The notes under the pieces were generated by a model that had not been told where the DNA came from, did not search any database, and saw nothing but the letters and a program-made list of their open reading frames with translations. A stretch of DNA of 64,000 nucleotides from Streptomyces sp. CB02414 (GTDB lineage Bacteria; Actinomycetota; Actinomycetes; Streptomycetales; Streptomycetaceae): contig NZ_LIPF01000007.1 of NCBI RefSeq assembly GCF_001905385.1, positions 496,001 to 560,000 of the forward strand, written 5' to 3'. Shown here piece by piece: positions 42,780 to 51,491 of the stretch. Position 1 is the stretch's first letter. Each line of letters starts with the position of its first letter. The translations under genes were made by a program, and so were the position numbers.

Positions 42780-44849
42780 ATGGCCGTCACCGCAACCAAA
42801 CCCGCTGCCCGTCCGTCGACGGCTTCCACGCCCCGGTCGGGTGCGGCCGCGGTGACGGCCGGACTCGTCCTGCTGGTCGCCGTCCTCGCCGTCGTCGACA
42901 TCACCCAGGGCACCGCCGCCGTCGGAGCCTCCGAGGTGTGGCGGGCCCTGACCGGGCAGGCCGACGCCGGCGACGCCTCGGTCGTCGTCGCCTCCCGGCT
43001 GCCCCGGATGACCGCCGGCCTGCTGGTCGGAGCCGTCCTCGGCATGGCCGGCGCCGTCCTCCAGGCGGTCAGCCGCAACGTGCTGGCCTCGCCCGACACC
43101 CTGGCCGTCAACGCGGGTTCCTACCTGGCGCTCGGCCTCGCCGGCGCCACCGGCCTCTCGCTGCCCATGATCGCGTCCTCCGGCGTCGCCTTCCTCGGCG
43201 GCCTGGCGGCGGCGGCCGTCGTGCTCGGTCTGTCCGGCCTCGGCACGGGCACGGTCCGGCTCGTGCTCGCCGGCACGGCACTGATGCTGGGCCTGAACTC
43301 CATGACCGAGGGACTGCTGCTGCTCTTCCCCGAGCAGACCGAGGGCCTCTACCAGTGGAACCAGGGCAGCATCGGCCAGAACGGCTTCGACGGCGTCCTG
43401 CAGATGCTGCCCGTCGCCGTCATCGGCCTCGTCGGCCTGCTGCTGACGGCCCGCCGGGTGGACGCGCTCGCCCTCGGCGACGACGCGGCCCGCGGGCTGG
43501 GCGTACCGGTCCGGGCGACCCGCGTCACGGTCGTCGTCCTGGCGGCGCTGCTGTCCGCCGCCGCGGTCACGCTCGCCGGGCCGATCGGCTTCGTCGGCCT
43601 GTGCGCCCCCGCCCTGGTCCGCCCGCTGGCCCGCCGGTTCCGAGGCTACGCACGCTCCCGCGCCGCCCTCCCCGCGGCCGCGCTGACCGGCGCGGCCCTG
43701 GTCCTCGGTTCGGACGTGGTGCTGCGGACGCTCGTCTCGGACGACCTCTCGGTGGCCGTGCCCACGGGTGTCGTCACCAGCCTGGTCGGTGCCGTGTTCC
43801 TGGTCGTGATGGCGGTCCGGATGCGGGACACCGCCGGGGCCGGCGCACCCGACCGGCTGCGCACCCCGAGCCGTACCGCGTTCGTGATCACCGTTGCCGT
43901 CCTGGTCGTCGTCCTGATCGGCCTGGTGATCGCCGCCGTGCTGGTCGGCGACAGCAAGCTGCTCCTCGGTGACGTCGTCAACTGGGCGCAGGGACGGGCC
44001 GGACGGACCGTCACCTTCGTCCTGGACACGCGGGTGCCCCGGGTGCTCGCCGCGCTCGGCGCGGGAGCGGCGCTCGCGCTGGCCGGCACGCTGGTGCAGG
44101 CCGTGACGCGCAACCCGCTCGCCGAGCCCAGCGTCCTGGGCGTCACCGGCGGCGGCGCGCTGGGCGCCGTGATCCTGGTGACCACCGCGCCTCTCGCCAG
44201 TACGTGGGGCGTCGCCGGTGCGGCGTTCGCGGGGTCCGCGATCACCGCGGTCGTCGTCTTCGGGCTCGCCGCCCGGGGCGGGTTCCAGCAGAACCGGCTG
44301 ATCCTCGTCGGCATCGGCACGGCCTCCGGTACGGCGGCGATGATCAGCCTGCTGATCGTGCTGACCGACCCGTTCAACGCCACCAAGGCCCTGACCTGGT
44401 TGTCGGGTTCGACCTACGGGCGGACCATGCCGGACGTCGTGCCGGTCGCGCTGGCGCTGGTCGTCGGCATCGGTGTGGCCGTCGCCCGGCGGACCGAGCT
44501 GGACCTGGTGTCCCTGGACGAGGACACCCCGCGGCTGCTCGGCATGCGGCTGGCCCCGGGGCGCCTCGGGTTCCTGGTGCTGAGCGTCGTGCTCAGCTCG
44601 ACGGCCGTCGCGTGCGCGGGCACGATCGGGTTCGTCGGGCTCGTGGCCCCGCACGCGGCCCGCGCCCTCGTGGGCCGGCGGCACGTGCGGGTCGTACCCG
44701 TCGCGGTCCTCCTCGGCGCGGTGCTCGTGTGCGCGGCCGACCTGATCGGCCGCACGGTGATCGCGCCGTCCCAGCTCGGCGCGGGCCTCATGACGGCGGT
44801 CATCGGCACGCCGTACTTCCTGTACCTGCTGGTGCGCAGCCGCCGGTAG
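42780..44849 (+). CDS. fused double iron-siderophore permease (FecCD-FecCD)
   Basis: A 689-aa membrane protein that combines two FecCD permease domains (about 20-340 and 360-689), each with around 10 membrane helices. Each half has the usual VLAGTALML/VLSGSTYG-type elements, and the paired motifs GPIGFVGLCAPALVR and GTIGFVGLVAPHAAR near the helix that contacts the ATPase. The usual system uses two separate permeases, so this is a natural fusion. ATG 42780 is 8 bp after the lipoprotein stop. Last gene of the iron-box operon. Confidence 0.93.
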   Translation: MAVTATKPAARPSTASTPRSGAAAVTAGLVLLVAVLAVVDITQGTAAVGASEVWRALTGQADAGDASVVVASRLPRMTAGLLVGAVLGMAGAVLQAVSRNVLASPDTLAVNAGSYLALGLAGATGLSLPMIASSGVAFLGGLAAAAVVLGLSGLGTGTVRLVLAGTALMLGLNSMTEGLLLLFPEQTEGLYQWNQGSIGQNGFDGVLQMLPVAVIGLVGLLLTARRVDALALGDDAARGLGVPVRATRVTVVVLAALLSAAAVTLAGPIGFVGLCAPALVRPLARRFRGYARSRAALPAAALTGAALVLGSDVVLRTLVSDDLSVAVPTGVVTSLVGAVFLVVMAVRMRDTAGAGAPDRLRTPSRTAFVITVAVLVVVLIGLVIAAVLVGDSKLLLGDVVNWAQGRAGRTVTFVLDTRVPRVLAALGAGAALALAGTLVQAVTRNPLAEPSVLGVTGGGALGAVILVTTAPLASTWGVAGAAFAGSAITAVVVFGLAARGGFQQNRLILVGIGTASGTAAMISLLIVLTDPFNATKALTWLSGSTYGRTMPDVVPVALALVVGIGVAVARRTELDLVSLDEDTPRLLGMRLAPGRLGFLVLSVVLSSTAVACAGTIGFVGLVAPHAARALVGRRHVRVVPVAVLLGAVLVCAADLIGRTVIAPSQLGAGLMTAVIGTPYFLYLLVRSRR

Positions 44850-45209
44850 CCGCAGGCCGCGGGCCCGCCGAACGTCATCGACATCGAGGCGACTTGCTGG
44901 GAAGGGCCGCCGCCCACCGGCGCGGTCAGCGAGGTCGTCGGGATCGGGCTCGTGGCCCGGGAGCGGGCGGAGCGGCACCGTTTCATGGTGCGGCCCGTCC
45001 GCTCCCGGGTCAGTGCGTTCTGCACGGAACTGACCGGGATCACCCAGGCCGAGGCCGACGCGGGCGTGAGCTTCGCCGAGGCCTGCGACACGCTGGTGCG
45101 TGAGCACGGCGCGGCGCTCCGGCCCTGGGCGGGCTGGGGCGACTACGACCGGCACCGGTTCGTCCGCGCGGACGGCCCGGCATGGCGCAGGCGCCGTCCC
45201 TCGACGTGA
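44850..45209 (+). pseudogene. degraded 3'-5' exonuclease (DEDD family)
   Basis: The frame after the permease stop encodes NVIDIEATCWEG, then FCTELTGITQAEAD and WAGWGDYDRHRF, the Exo I and Exo II blocks of an ERI1/KapD-like 3'-5' exonuclease. No start codon (ATG/GTG/TTG) precedes the first catalytic block in this frame. After DRHRF the frame becomes unrelated, but in the +2 frame GRPGMAQA appears at about 45173-45196, resembling a later family motif. So a deletion and frameshift removed the third catalytic block. I call it a pseudogene, about half the normal length. Confidence 0.75.
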
Positions 45210-45264
45210 CCGTTGTTAGACAGCGCGTCAAGTTACTGAACCGTAATGAGCATGGCGCTACCCG

Positions 45265-45287
45265 CGGTAACTCCTGTCCGGTTACCG
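45265..45287. promoter_or_regulatory. inverted repeat upstream of the secreted lipase
   Basis: CGGTAAC-N9-GTTACCG lies 92-114 bp upstream of the lipase start. A third CGTAAC occurs at 45291-45296. The repeated GTAAC suggests a regulator binding several half-sites in the lipase promoter. The regulator is unknown. Confidence 0.45.
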
Positions 45288-45378
45288 TCCCGTAACCCCA
45301 CAGGTGCAGCGCGGCCACGGCCCTGGCCCGACCAGGCCGCGGACGACCGGTTTCCGGCCCTTCCCCAGGAGGTTCGCC

Positions 45379-46710
45379 ATGCCCCCACGTCCACGTACGC
45401 TCGCCGCGGCGGTCACCGTCGCGCTCGCCCTCGGCGCCCAGGCCGTCCCCGCCGTGGCGGCCGACGGACCGGCCGCCGCCACGGAAGTCTCCCGCGGCAT
45501 CGAGATCCCCGCCTTCTACACCCCGCCGGCCGGCCTGCCCGAGGCCGACGGCGCGCTGATCCGCAGCGAGCCGCTGCCCCTGGCACTGAGCCTGCCCGGC
45601 CTCGGCGGTCCCCTCCCCGGAGAGGCGACCCGGCTGATGTACAAGTCCACCGACGCCAACGGGGAACCGGTCGCCGTGACCGGCGCCTACATCGAACCGT
45701 CCGCCAAGTGGCGCGGCGACGGGCCGCGTCCCCTGGTGGCCGTCGCGCCCGGCACCATGGGCCAGGGTGACCAGTGCGCCGCCTCGATGGCCCTGGAGCA
45801 CCCGCTGCGGTTCAACGGCGAGACGATCTCGGTGGGTTACGAGGACCTGTCGATCTACCGGCTGCTGCTGCGCGGTGTCGCGGTCGTCGTCACCGACTAC
45901 GTCGGCCTCGGCACCACCGACCGGCTGCACACCTACGTCAACCGCGTCGACGGGGCCCACGCCGTCCTGGACGCCGTACGCGCCGCTCGTTCCCTCGACT
46001 CCGCGTCGGTCACCTCCGGCTCCCGGGTCGGACTCTTCGGGTACAGCCAGGGCGGCGGGGCGACGGCAGCCGCCGCCGAACTCCAGCCGTCCTACGCCCC
46101 GGACGTCACTCTGGCGGGCACCTACGCCGGTGCTCCGCCCGCCGACCTGGTCGAGGTCACCGAGGCGATCGACGGCGGCGACCTGGCGGGCGCGCTGGGC
46201 TGGTCGCTCAACGGCTTCCTGCAGAGCGAGCCCGCGCTGCGGCCGATCGCCGACCGGTACATCAACCCGGCCGGTGAGGAAGCGCTCAAGGACCTGTCGA
46301 CGATGTGCGTCGGCGACGCGCTCTTCGCGTACGGCGGCGACAGCAGCACCGCCTGGACGAAGGGCGGGCAGTCGATCGGCGACGTCATCCGGGCCGAACC
46401 GGCCCTGCAGGCGTTCCTCGCCGAACAGCGCATCGGCGAGCTGAAGCCCGCCAGTCCGGTACGGGTGGCCACGGGCACCGCCGACGACCTGGTCCCCCAC
46501 GACCAGTCCCGGCAGCTGGCCGTCGACTGGTGCCGCAAGGGCGCGAAAGTCACCTACGACCCGGTGGTGCTGCCGGGTGTCGGCAGCGGCCTGCTCAACC
46601 ACTTCGCCCCGCTGCTGGCCGATCAGGGCAAGGCCATCTCCTGGCTCACCGACCGGCTCTCCGGTGAACCGGCCCGCTCCAACTGCTGGAGCATGCCCGT
46701 GCAGCCCTGA
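45379..46710 (+). CDS. secreted lipase (secretory lipase / LIP family)
   Basis: A 443-aa exported alpha/beta-hydrolase. ATG 45379 follows AGGAGG by 6 bp. The signal peptide (about 1-29) ends AVPAVAADG. The nucleophile elbow is GYSQGG with Ser about residue 220, in the plan of LIP-type secretory lipases, with catalytic Asp in TADDLVPH and a C-terminal His around LNHFAP. The fold and the long N-terminal lid-like part suggest a triacylglycerol or ester lipase. Monocistronic, ending in a small hairpin shared with the convergent gene. Confidence 0.9.
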   Translation: MPPRPRTLAAAVTVALALGAQAVPAVAADGPAAATEVSRGIEIPAFYTPPAGLPEADGALIRSEPLPLALSLPGLGGPLPGEATRLMYKSTDANGEPVAVTGAYIEPSAKWRGDGPRPLVAVAPGTMGQGDQCAASMALEHPLRFNGETISVGYEDLSIYRLLLRGVAVVVTDYVGLGTTDRLHTYVNRVDGAHAVLDAVRAARSLDSASVTSGSRVGLFGYSQGGGATAAAAELQPSYAPDVTLAGTYAGAPPADLVEVTEAIDGGDLAGALGWSLNGFLQSEPALRPIADRYINPAGEEALKDLSTMCVGDALFAYGGDSSTAWTKGGQSIGDVIRAEPALQAFLAEQRIGELKPASPVRVATGTADDLVPHDQSRQLAVDWCRKGAKVTYDPVVLPGVGSGLLNHFAPLLADQGKAISWLTDRLSGEPARSNCWSMPVQP

Positions 46711-46724
46711 GCCGCACCGGCTCA
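46708..46724. terminator. short shared hairpin between convergent stops
   Basis: TGAGCC-N5-GGCTCA includes both stop codons of the lipase and the convergent pilin-headed gene. With 6-bp arms it is weak, but the placement suggests a compact bidirectional stop. Confidence 0.45.
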
Positions 46725-48449
46725 GGTGGTGATCGGCTCGGTGTCGCTGCAGTTGGTGAACGGCTTCCACGGACGGCTGCCGTCACTGCCGGGCGCCCCC
46801 GCGTAGGCCGGGTTGCCGGTGATCGTCTGGGTGCGCTCCTCGTGGGTGACGTCGATGCCGAACAGCTTGAAACCCGCGTTGAGGGAGCCGGCCGAGACGC
46901 CGAAGCCGATGCCGAGCGAGGCGTTCCACCAGTCGGTGTTCACGTCGTAGTCCAGGCTGCTGATCTGTGCCTTGCCGTGCAGCAGGCGGTCGATCGGGCC
47001 GGCGTCCGAGGGCAGCGGGCCGACGAGCGAGGACGGTGAGGGGACCCCCTGCTCGGCAGGGTTGTCGCCGCGGCCGCGGATCCAGTCCTCCACCGTCTCG
47101 CGGTCCGTGTCGTCGGTGAGGGTGATCTCCGCGATCTCGGTGTGCAGGCGGGTCTCGGTACTGCCTCCGCCGCCGCCGACGTCGATGGTGACGGGGCCGG
47201 TGTTGACTCCCGCGCCGACGGTGACGCCGGGGCCGCCCCCGCTCTCCTCACTCGTGGTGATCTTCAGCTTCTGGGGCCGGTGCGGCAGTCCCTCCTCGGT
47301 CTCCCGGTCGTAGGCCTCGGCGTCGTAGGTGACGGCGATCTGCTGCATGCGCGTGGCGCCGGTCTGGTCGCCGGCACCGGACTTGCCGCTCATCTCGAAG
47401 GTGTAGACGAAGGTGATCTTGCCGGCGTCGGGCCCGGTCTTCGCCCGCATCACCACGACGTCCTTGCTCATGGTGCCGGACAGTCCCTGGAGGGAGCCGT
47501 TGCCCATGTCCTTGGTGTCGGGCGCCGAGCCGATCACCGTCTCCTGCGCCTTCTTGATCTTCTCCTCGAGCTCCTTCGGGGAGGCCTTCGGGTTGTTCCT
47601 GCGGATCTCGGCGGCGATGTCGTCCTTCAGGGACTTCACCGCCTTGTCGTCCTTGGCGTACTTGCCGCCGAAGCTCACCTCGCCGGAGAGCTCCGTGGTG
47701 GTCTTCGTGATGTCGACGTCCGGGGCCTTCTCGGGATCGACGTCCGGCTTCTTGTCGTCCGCGGCGTGGCTGCAGATCATGCCGAGTTCCGCGGACCGGG
47801 CTCCCGGTGGACGGCTGCGGCACTTGTGCGCGGCCTTGAGGTACTCGGCGAACTGCTCGGCGTCCGCGAGGTTCGCCTCCAGGTCCGCCTGCGGATCGTC
47901 GGAGTCGTGCCCGTTGAACAGCCACCGTCCGCCGCTGCCGCTGCTCCTGACGTAGCTTCCGCCCAGCGAGGCTCCGCCGCCCCAGTTCTTCAGCCCCGGG
48001 ATGTCCGCGCCGATGCTCGCGGTCACGCCGCCGCCCGTACTGGTGACCCGTTCGAGCATCACGGACCCGTCGGACCACTGCATCACCTTGACCTGCTCGG
48101 TGCTGGAAATCTTGATGAACAGGATCTGCACCACGACGGTGTCCTTCGTCTCCTCCGAGGCGAGCAGGCACTTGGCGGGCTGGAAGGGGTCACCGCCCGG
48201 CGGGAGCGGTTCGCCGGGGCCGGGGGCGCCCTCGGTGTCGTGCGAACCGCACCCGTCCGTGCCGACGACCCGCTGCACCTGGCACATGATCCGGTCGTCG
48301 ATCTCCGTCCCGAGGGCGGTGCCCGCGATGGCCAGTACGACGGCGCCGGCCACCGCGACCATGCCCAGGTACTCCACGGCGCTCTGCCCGCCGTCCCGCC
48401 CGGCGCGACCGCCCGCGCGCTCCTGCCCCGCCCCGCCGAACAGCGGCAC
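46722..48449 (-). CDS. pilin-headed exported protein, function unknown
   Basis: A 575-aa protein beginning at GTG 48449 with GGAGG 6 bp upstream. The N-terminus is a short Gly/Arg-rich stretch, then GGQSAVEYLGMVAVAGAVV and more hydrophobic sequence. This looks like a TadE/type IV pilin-like prepilin segment. The remaining 520 residues are a Gly/Ser/Lys/Asp-rich extracellular domain with beta-rich patches (TVVVQILFIKIS, LRMQ-free) and several Cys. I do not recognise the domain. No tad or pil genes are near. It could be a surface adhesin or filament. Convergent with the lipase. Confidence 0.7.
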   Translation of the reverse strand: MPLFGGAGQERAGGRAGRDGGQSAVEYLGMVAVAGAVVLAIAGTALGTEIDDRIMCQVQRVVGTDGCGSHDTEGAPGPGEPLPPGGDPFQPAKCLLASEETKDTVVVQILFIKISSTEQVKVMQWSDGSVMLERVTSTGGGVTASIGADIPGLKNWGGGASLGGSYVRSSGSGGRWLFNGHDSDDPQADLEANLADAEQFAEYLKAAHKCRSRPPGARSAELGMICSHAADDKKPDVDPEKAPDVDITKTTTELSGEVSFGGKYAKDDKAVKSLKDDIAAEIRRNNPKASPKELEEKIKKAQETVIGSAPDTKDMGNGSLQGLSGTMSKDVVVMRAKTGPDAGKITFVYTFEMSGKSGAGDQTGATRMQQIAVTYDAEAYDRETEEGLPHRPQKLKITTSEESGGGPGVTVGAGVNTGPVTIDVGGGGGSTETRLHTEIAEITLTDDTDRETVEDWIRGRGDNPAEQGVPSPSSLVGPLPSDAGPIDRLLHGKAQISSLDYDVNTDWWNASLGIGFGVSAGSLNAGFKLFGIDVTHEERTQTITGNPAYAGAPGSDGSRPWKPFTNCSDTEPITT

Positions 48450-48828
48450 CCCGCGCCTCCCCTGCTCCTCGTCTCCACGTCCGGTGCGGTGACGGTAGGC
48501 GGCGCGCGGGGCCCACCGGCAGGGCCCGGGAGCCCATTCGGGCTCCGGGCGGGCCCAAGCCCGGTGTCCGGCGCGGTGCCCGCACGGGCAGCCGCCCGGT
48601 GCCGGTCGACCTCGTACGGACGCTGTGGCGTGCGCTCCCACCGCTTGGGCGGCCGCGACCTGGGACGCCCGCGGCCGCAGCGGGCATCGACCGGACCACC
48701 GCGCTCCCCGGAGCGGGGGCCCAGGTTCCCGCTCCCTGCGGCAGTCGCTCCGCGTGCGCCGGACGATCACTGCGGCACAGAATTCGCTCAGGCGGAACGT
48801 CGTGGAGCGACAGGAAGGCGGCAGCCTG
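48450..48828. other. 379-bp intergenic region between divergent genes
   Basis: The stretch between the divergent starts holds no convincing gene. The MFS frame stays open through it, but there is a good ribosome site only at 48812-48818, so I treat it as promoter sequence. No clear palindrome or sigma consensus was found. Confidence 0.5.
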
Positions 48829-50364
48829 GTGAACGCGAGGCCTGACGGCGGGTCCGGCCCTCTGGGCCGGGTGAAGACGCCGAGTACGGTCGCGCACCTG
48901 CCCCGGCAGGTGCGCGAGGAACTGACCCGGCGGCTGCGCCGCAACAAGCGGGCCTTCCGCGAGGAGGACGTCCAGGTCGTCGAGGGACCGCTGCTGAAAC
49001 GGGCGGTCGGGGCATCCGCCCTCGGGAACTGCATGGAGTGGTTCGACTTCGGCGTCTACAGCTACCTGGCCGCCACCATCGGCAAGGTCTTCTTCCCGGA
49101 CGCCTCCCCGACCGCCCAGGTCATCTCGTCCTTCGCCACGTTCGCCGCCGCCTTCGTCGTACGGCCCCTGGGCGGTCTCGTCTTCGGCCCGCTCGGGGAC
49201 CGCGTCGGCCGCCAGAAGGTGCTCGCCACCACGATGATCCTGATGGCGATCGGCACCTTCTCCATCGGCCTGATCCCCAGCTACGCCTCCATCGGCATCG
49301 CCGCCCCGATCCTGCTGCTGCTCGCCCGCATGCTCCAGGGCTTCTCCACGGGCGGTGAGTACGGCGGCGCCACCACCTTCGTCGCGGAGTACTCACCCGA
49401 TCGGCGGCGCGGCTTCCTCTCCAGTTGGCTGGACTTCGGCACCTTCGTCGGCTACGCGCTCGGCTCGGCGCTGGTGACCGTGCTGAACCTGGCGCTGACC
49501 GACGGCCAGATGCTCGACTGGGGCTGGCGCGTCCCCTTCCTGATCGCCGGCCCGCTGGGCCTCATCGGCCTGTACATGCGGCTGAAGCTGGAGGAGTCGC
49601 CGGCCTTCCAGCAGCAGCTCGACGAGCACGAGAAGAGCCTCGCGCAGGAGTCCGCGGGCAGCGAGTTCAAGACGATCGTCAAGGACCACTGGCGTCCGCT
49701 GCTCATCTGCATGGGCCTGGTGCTGCTGTACAACGTCACCAACTACATGGTCACCGGCTACCTGCCCACCTACCAGACCGAGACCCTGGGCCGGTCCAGC
49801 GGCTTCGCCGACGTGCTGGTGCTGATCGGCATGGTGTGGATCGTGCTGCTGATCACCTTCCTCGGCCGGCTCAGCGACCACGTCGGCCGCCGCCCGCTCT
49901 ACGCGGTCGGCGCGGTCGCGATGATCGTCCTCGCCGTGCCGGCCTTCCTGCTCCTCACGGCGGACGGCACCTGGCAGCCGGTCGCCGGGGTGCTGCTCCT
50001 GTCCACCCTGCTGGCCTGCTTCGCCGCGCCGAGCGCCGCCACCCTGCCGGCGCTCTTCCCGACCGCCGTGCGCTACGCGGCCATGGGCATCGGCTTCAAC
50101 TTCGCCGTCGCCGCCTTCGGCGGGACCACCCCGCTGTTCACCGAGGCTCTGGTGAGCATCACCGGCGATGAGCTGATGCCCGCCTACTACCTGATGGTGG
50201 CGGGTGTCATCGGCCTGGTGACCGTGCGGTTCCTGCCGGAGAGCGCCCAGGTGCCGCTGCGCGGCTCGCAGCCCATGGTCGGCTCCCGGCAGGAGCAGCG
50301 GGAGCTGATCATCACCTCCAAGGACCTCTACAGCTTCTCCAAGGAGCGCTCGGAGGCCCGCTGA
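48829..50364 (+). CDS. MFS transporter, proline/betaine or dicarboxylate:H+ symporter (MHS family)
   Basis: A 511-aa transporter. GTG 48829 is preceded by AGGAAGG at 10 bp. An unusual charged N-terminal cytoplasmic stretch (about 1-60) precedes TM1, which carries GNCMEWFDFGVYSY, the MHS/ProP signature. Other family motifs are GDRVGRQKVL and GFSTGGEYGGATTFVAEYSP. Such proteins import proline, glycine betaine or citrate-like acids for osmoprotection or nutrition. The last 37 bp overlap the convergent EamA gene. Confidence 0.92.
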   Translation: MNARPDGGSGPLGRVKTPSTVAHLPRQVREELTRRLRRNKRAFREEDVQVVEGPLLKRAVGASALGNCMEWFDFGVYSYLAATIGKVFFPDASPTAQVISSFATFAAAFVVRPLGGLVFGPLGDRVGRQKVLATTMILMAIGTFSIGLIPSYASIGIAAPILLLLARMLQGFSTGGEYGGATTFVAEYSPDRRRGFLSSWLDFGTFVGYALGSALVTVLNLALTDGQMLDWGWRVPFLIAGPLGLIGLYMRLKLEESPAFQQQLDEHEKSLAQESAGSEFKTIVKDHWRPLLICMGLVLLYNVTNYMVTGYLPTYQTETLGRSSGFADVLVLIGMVWIVLLITFLGRLSDHVGRRPLYAVGAVAMIVLAVPAFLLLTADGTWQPVAGVLLLSTLLACFAAPSAATLPALFPTAVRYAAMGIGFNFAVAAFGGTTPLFTEALVSITGDELMPAYYLMVAGVIGLVTVRFLPESAQVPLRGSQPMVGSRQEQRELIITSKDLYSFSKERSEAR

Positions 50365-51266
50365 CGCCCCGCCGGCACCCGGCCCCGGCGGGTCAGCCAG
50401 GGCAGGGCGCCCGACCCGACCGCGACTCCGGCGCACACCAGCGCGCTGCCCACGGCCTGCGCGGCGCCGTAGGAGCCGGTGCCGACGAGCGGGGCGGTGC
50501 AGGCGGCGGCGACGGGGATCAGGCCGGAGAAGAGGGTGGCGCGCTCGGCGCCGATCCGCTGCATGCCCATGTACCAGCACACGAAGCCGACGACGGTGAC
50601 CACCGCCGCCTGCCACAGCAGGGCCCCGGCCTCGACCGCGTCCGGTCGCCGCAGCCAGTCCGGACCGTCGATCAGGACCCCGGCCAACGCCGACTCCACC
50701 GCCGCGATGCCGCACACCACGGTGGACAGCAGCCGGGGGCCCAGGGGCCGCAGTACGGGCACCGCGAGTACGGCGAAACCGACCTCGCCGACCAGGGCGC
50801 ACACGGAGAAGGCGATGCCCGCCGCGTCGGTGCGGCCCCAGCCCTGGACGGTGAGGGCGCCCACGGCCACGAACAGCGCCCCGTACAGCACGACGCGCTG
50901 CGGCCGGCGCCCGTCCAGGAGGGGGACGACCACGGCGACGACCACCGGGGCGCAGCCGACGAAGACGCCGGGGACCGCCGGTTCCGCGGTGCGTTCGGCG
51001 GCGAGCACGGCGAGGTTGAAGCCGACCATGCCGACGGCCGCGAGCAGTGCGAGCCGCAGCCACCGGCCGGCCCCGAGGGTGCGCAGCCGGGCCGTCGCGC
51101 CGGTGCCGGCGAACGGGACGAGCAGCAGGAAGGCCAGCGCGTAGCGCAGGAACTGGCCGCCCGCGTACGGATAGTCGCCGAGCAGGCTGTTGGCGGTGAA
51201 GGATCCTCCGACGAGGACACAGGCGAGCGCGGCGAGCAGGGCCCCGCGCGTGGTGGTGGCGTTCAT
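50328..51266 (-). CDS. EamA-family transporter (drug/metabolite exporter)
   Basis: A 312-aa membrane protein with about ten helices, built from two EamA repeats (about 5-135 and 150-285). The chosen start is ATG 51266 (MNATTTRGALLAALACVLVG); a GTG at 51287 adds seven residues. Members export amino acids, drugs or other small molecules. The C-terminal 12 codons overlap the MFS gene on the opposite strand. Substrate unknown. Confidence 0.85.
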   Translation of the reverse strand: MNATTTRGALLAALACVLVGGSFTANSLLGDYPYAGGQFLRYALAFLLLVPFAGTGATARLRTLGAGRWLRLALLAAVGMVGFNLAVLAAERTAEPAVPGVFVGCAPVVVAVVVPLLDGRRPQRVVLYGALFVAVGALTVQGWGRTDAAGIAFSVCALVGEVGFAVLAVPVLRPLGPRLLSTVVCGIAAVESALAGVLIDGPDWLRRPDAVEAGALLWQAAVVTVVGFVCWYMGMQRIGAERATLFSGLIPVAAACTAPLVGTGSYGAAQAVGSALVCAGVAVGSGALPWLTRRGRVPAGRQRASERSLEKL

Positions 51267-51450
51267 GACCACGACGTTAGGAAGCACGGCGGCCCGTCAT
51301 GGAGTCCACCGGACGGGCTTCATCGGGGACCAATCGGACCGGCAGGCCCTCACACGGGCGTCACGGGTTCTCCACCGCGTGCATGTCACAGGAAATGGGG
51401 TAGTCGGAACGTTCCGATGCCAACACATCGGGACAGCAAGGGATTTGACA

Positions 51451-51468
51451 GTCATGAGACGGTCATGA
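51451..51468. promoter_or_regulatory. direct repeat GTCATGA-N4-GTCATGA upstream of lipoprotein gene
   Basis: Two GTCATGA copies at 51451-51457 and 51462-51468 have an 11-bp period, typical of OmpR-family response-regulator sites. TTGACA (51445-51450) just upstream is a possible -35 element. The repeat ends 23 bp before the lipoprotein GTG. Confidence 0.5.
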
Positions 51469-51491
51469 ACCGACTTGGGAGGAAACCGCCA

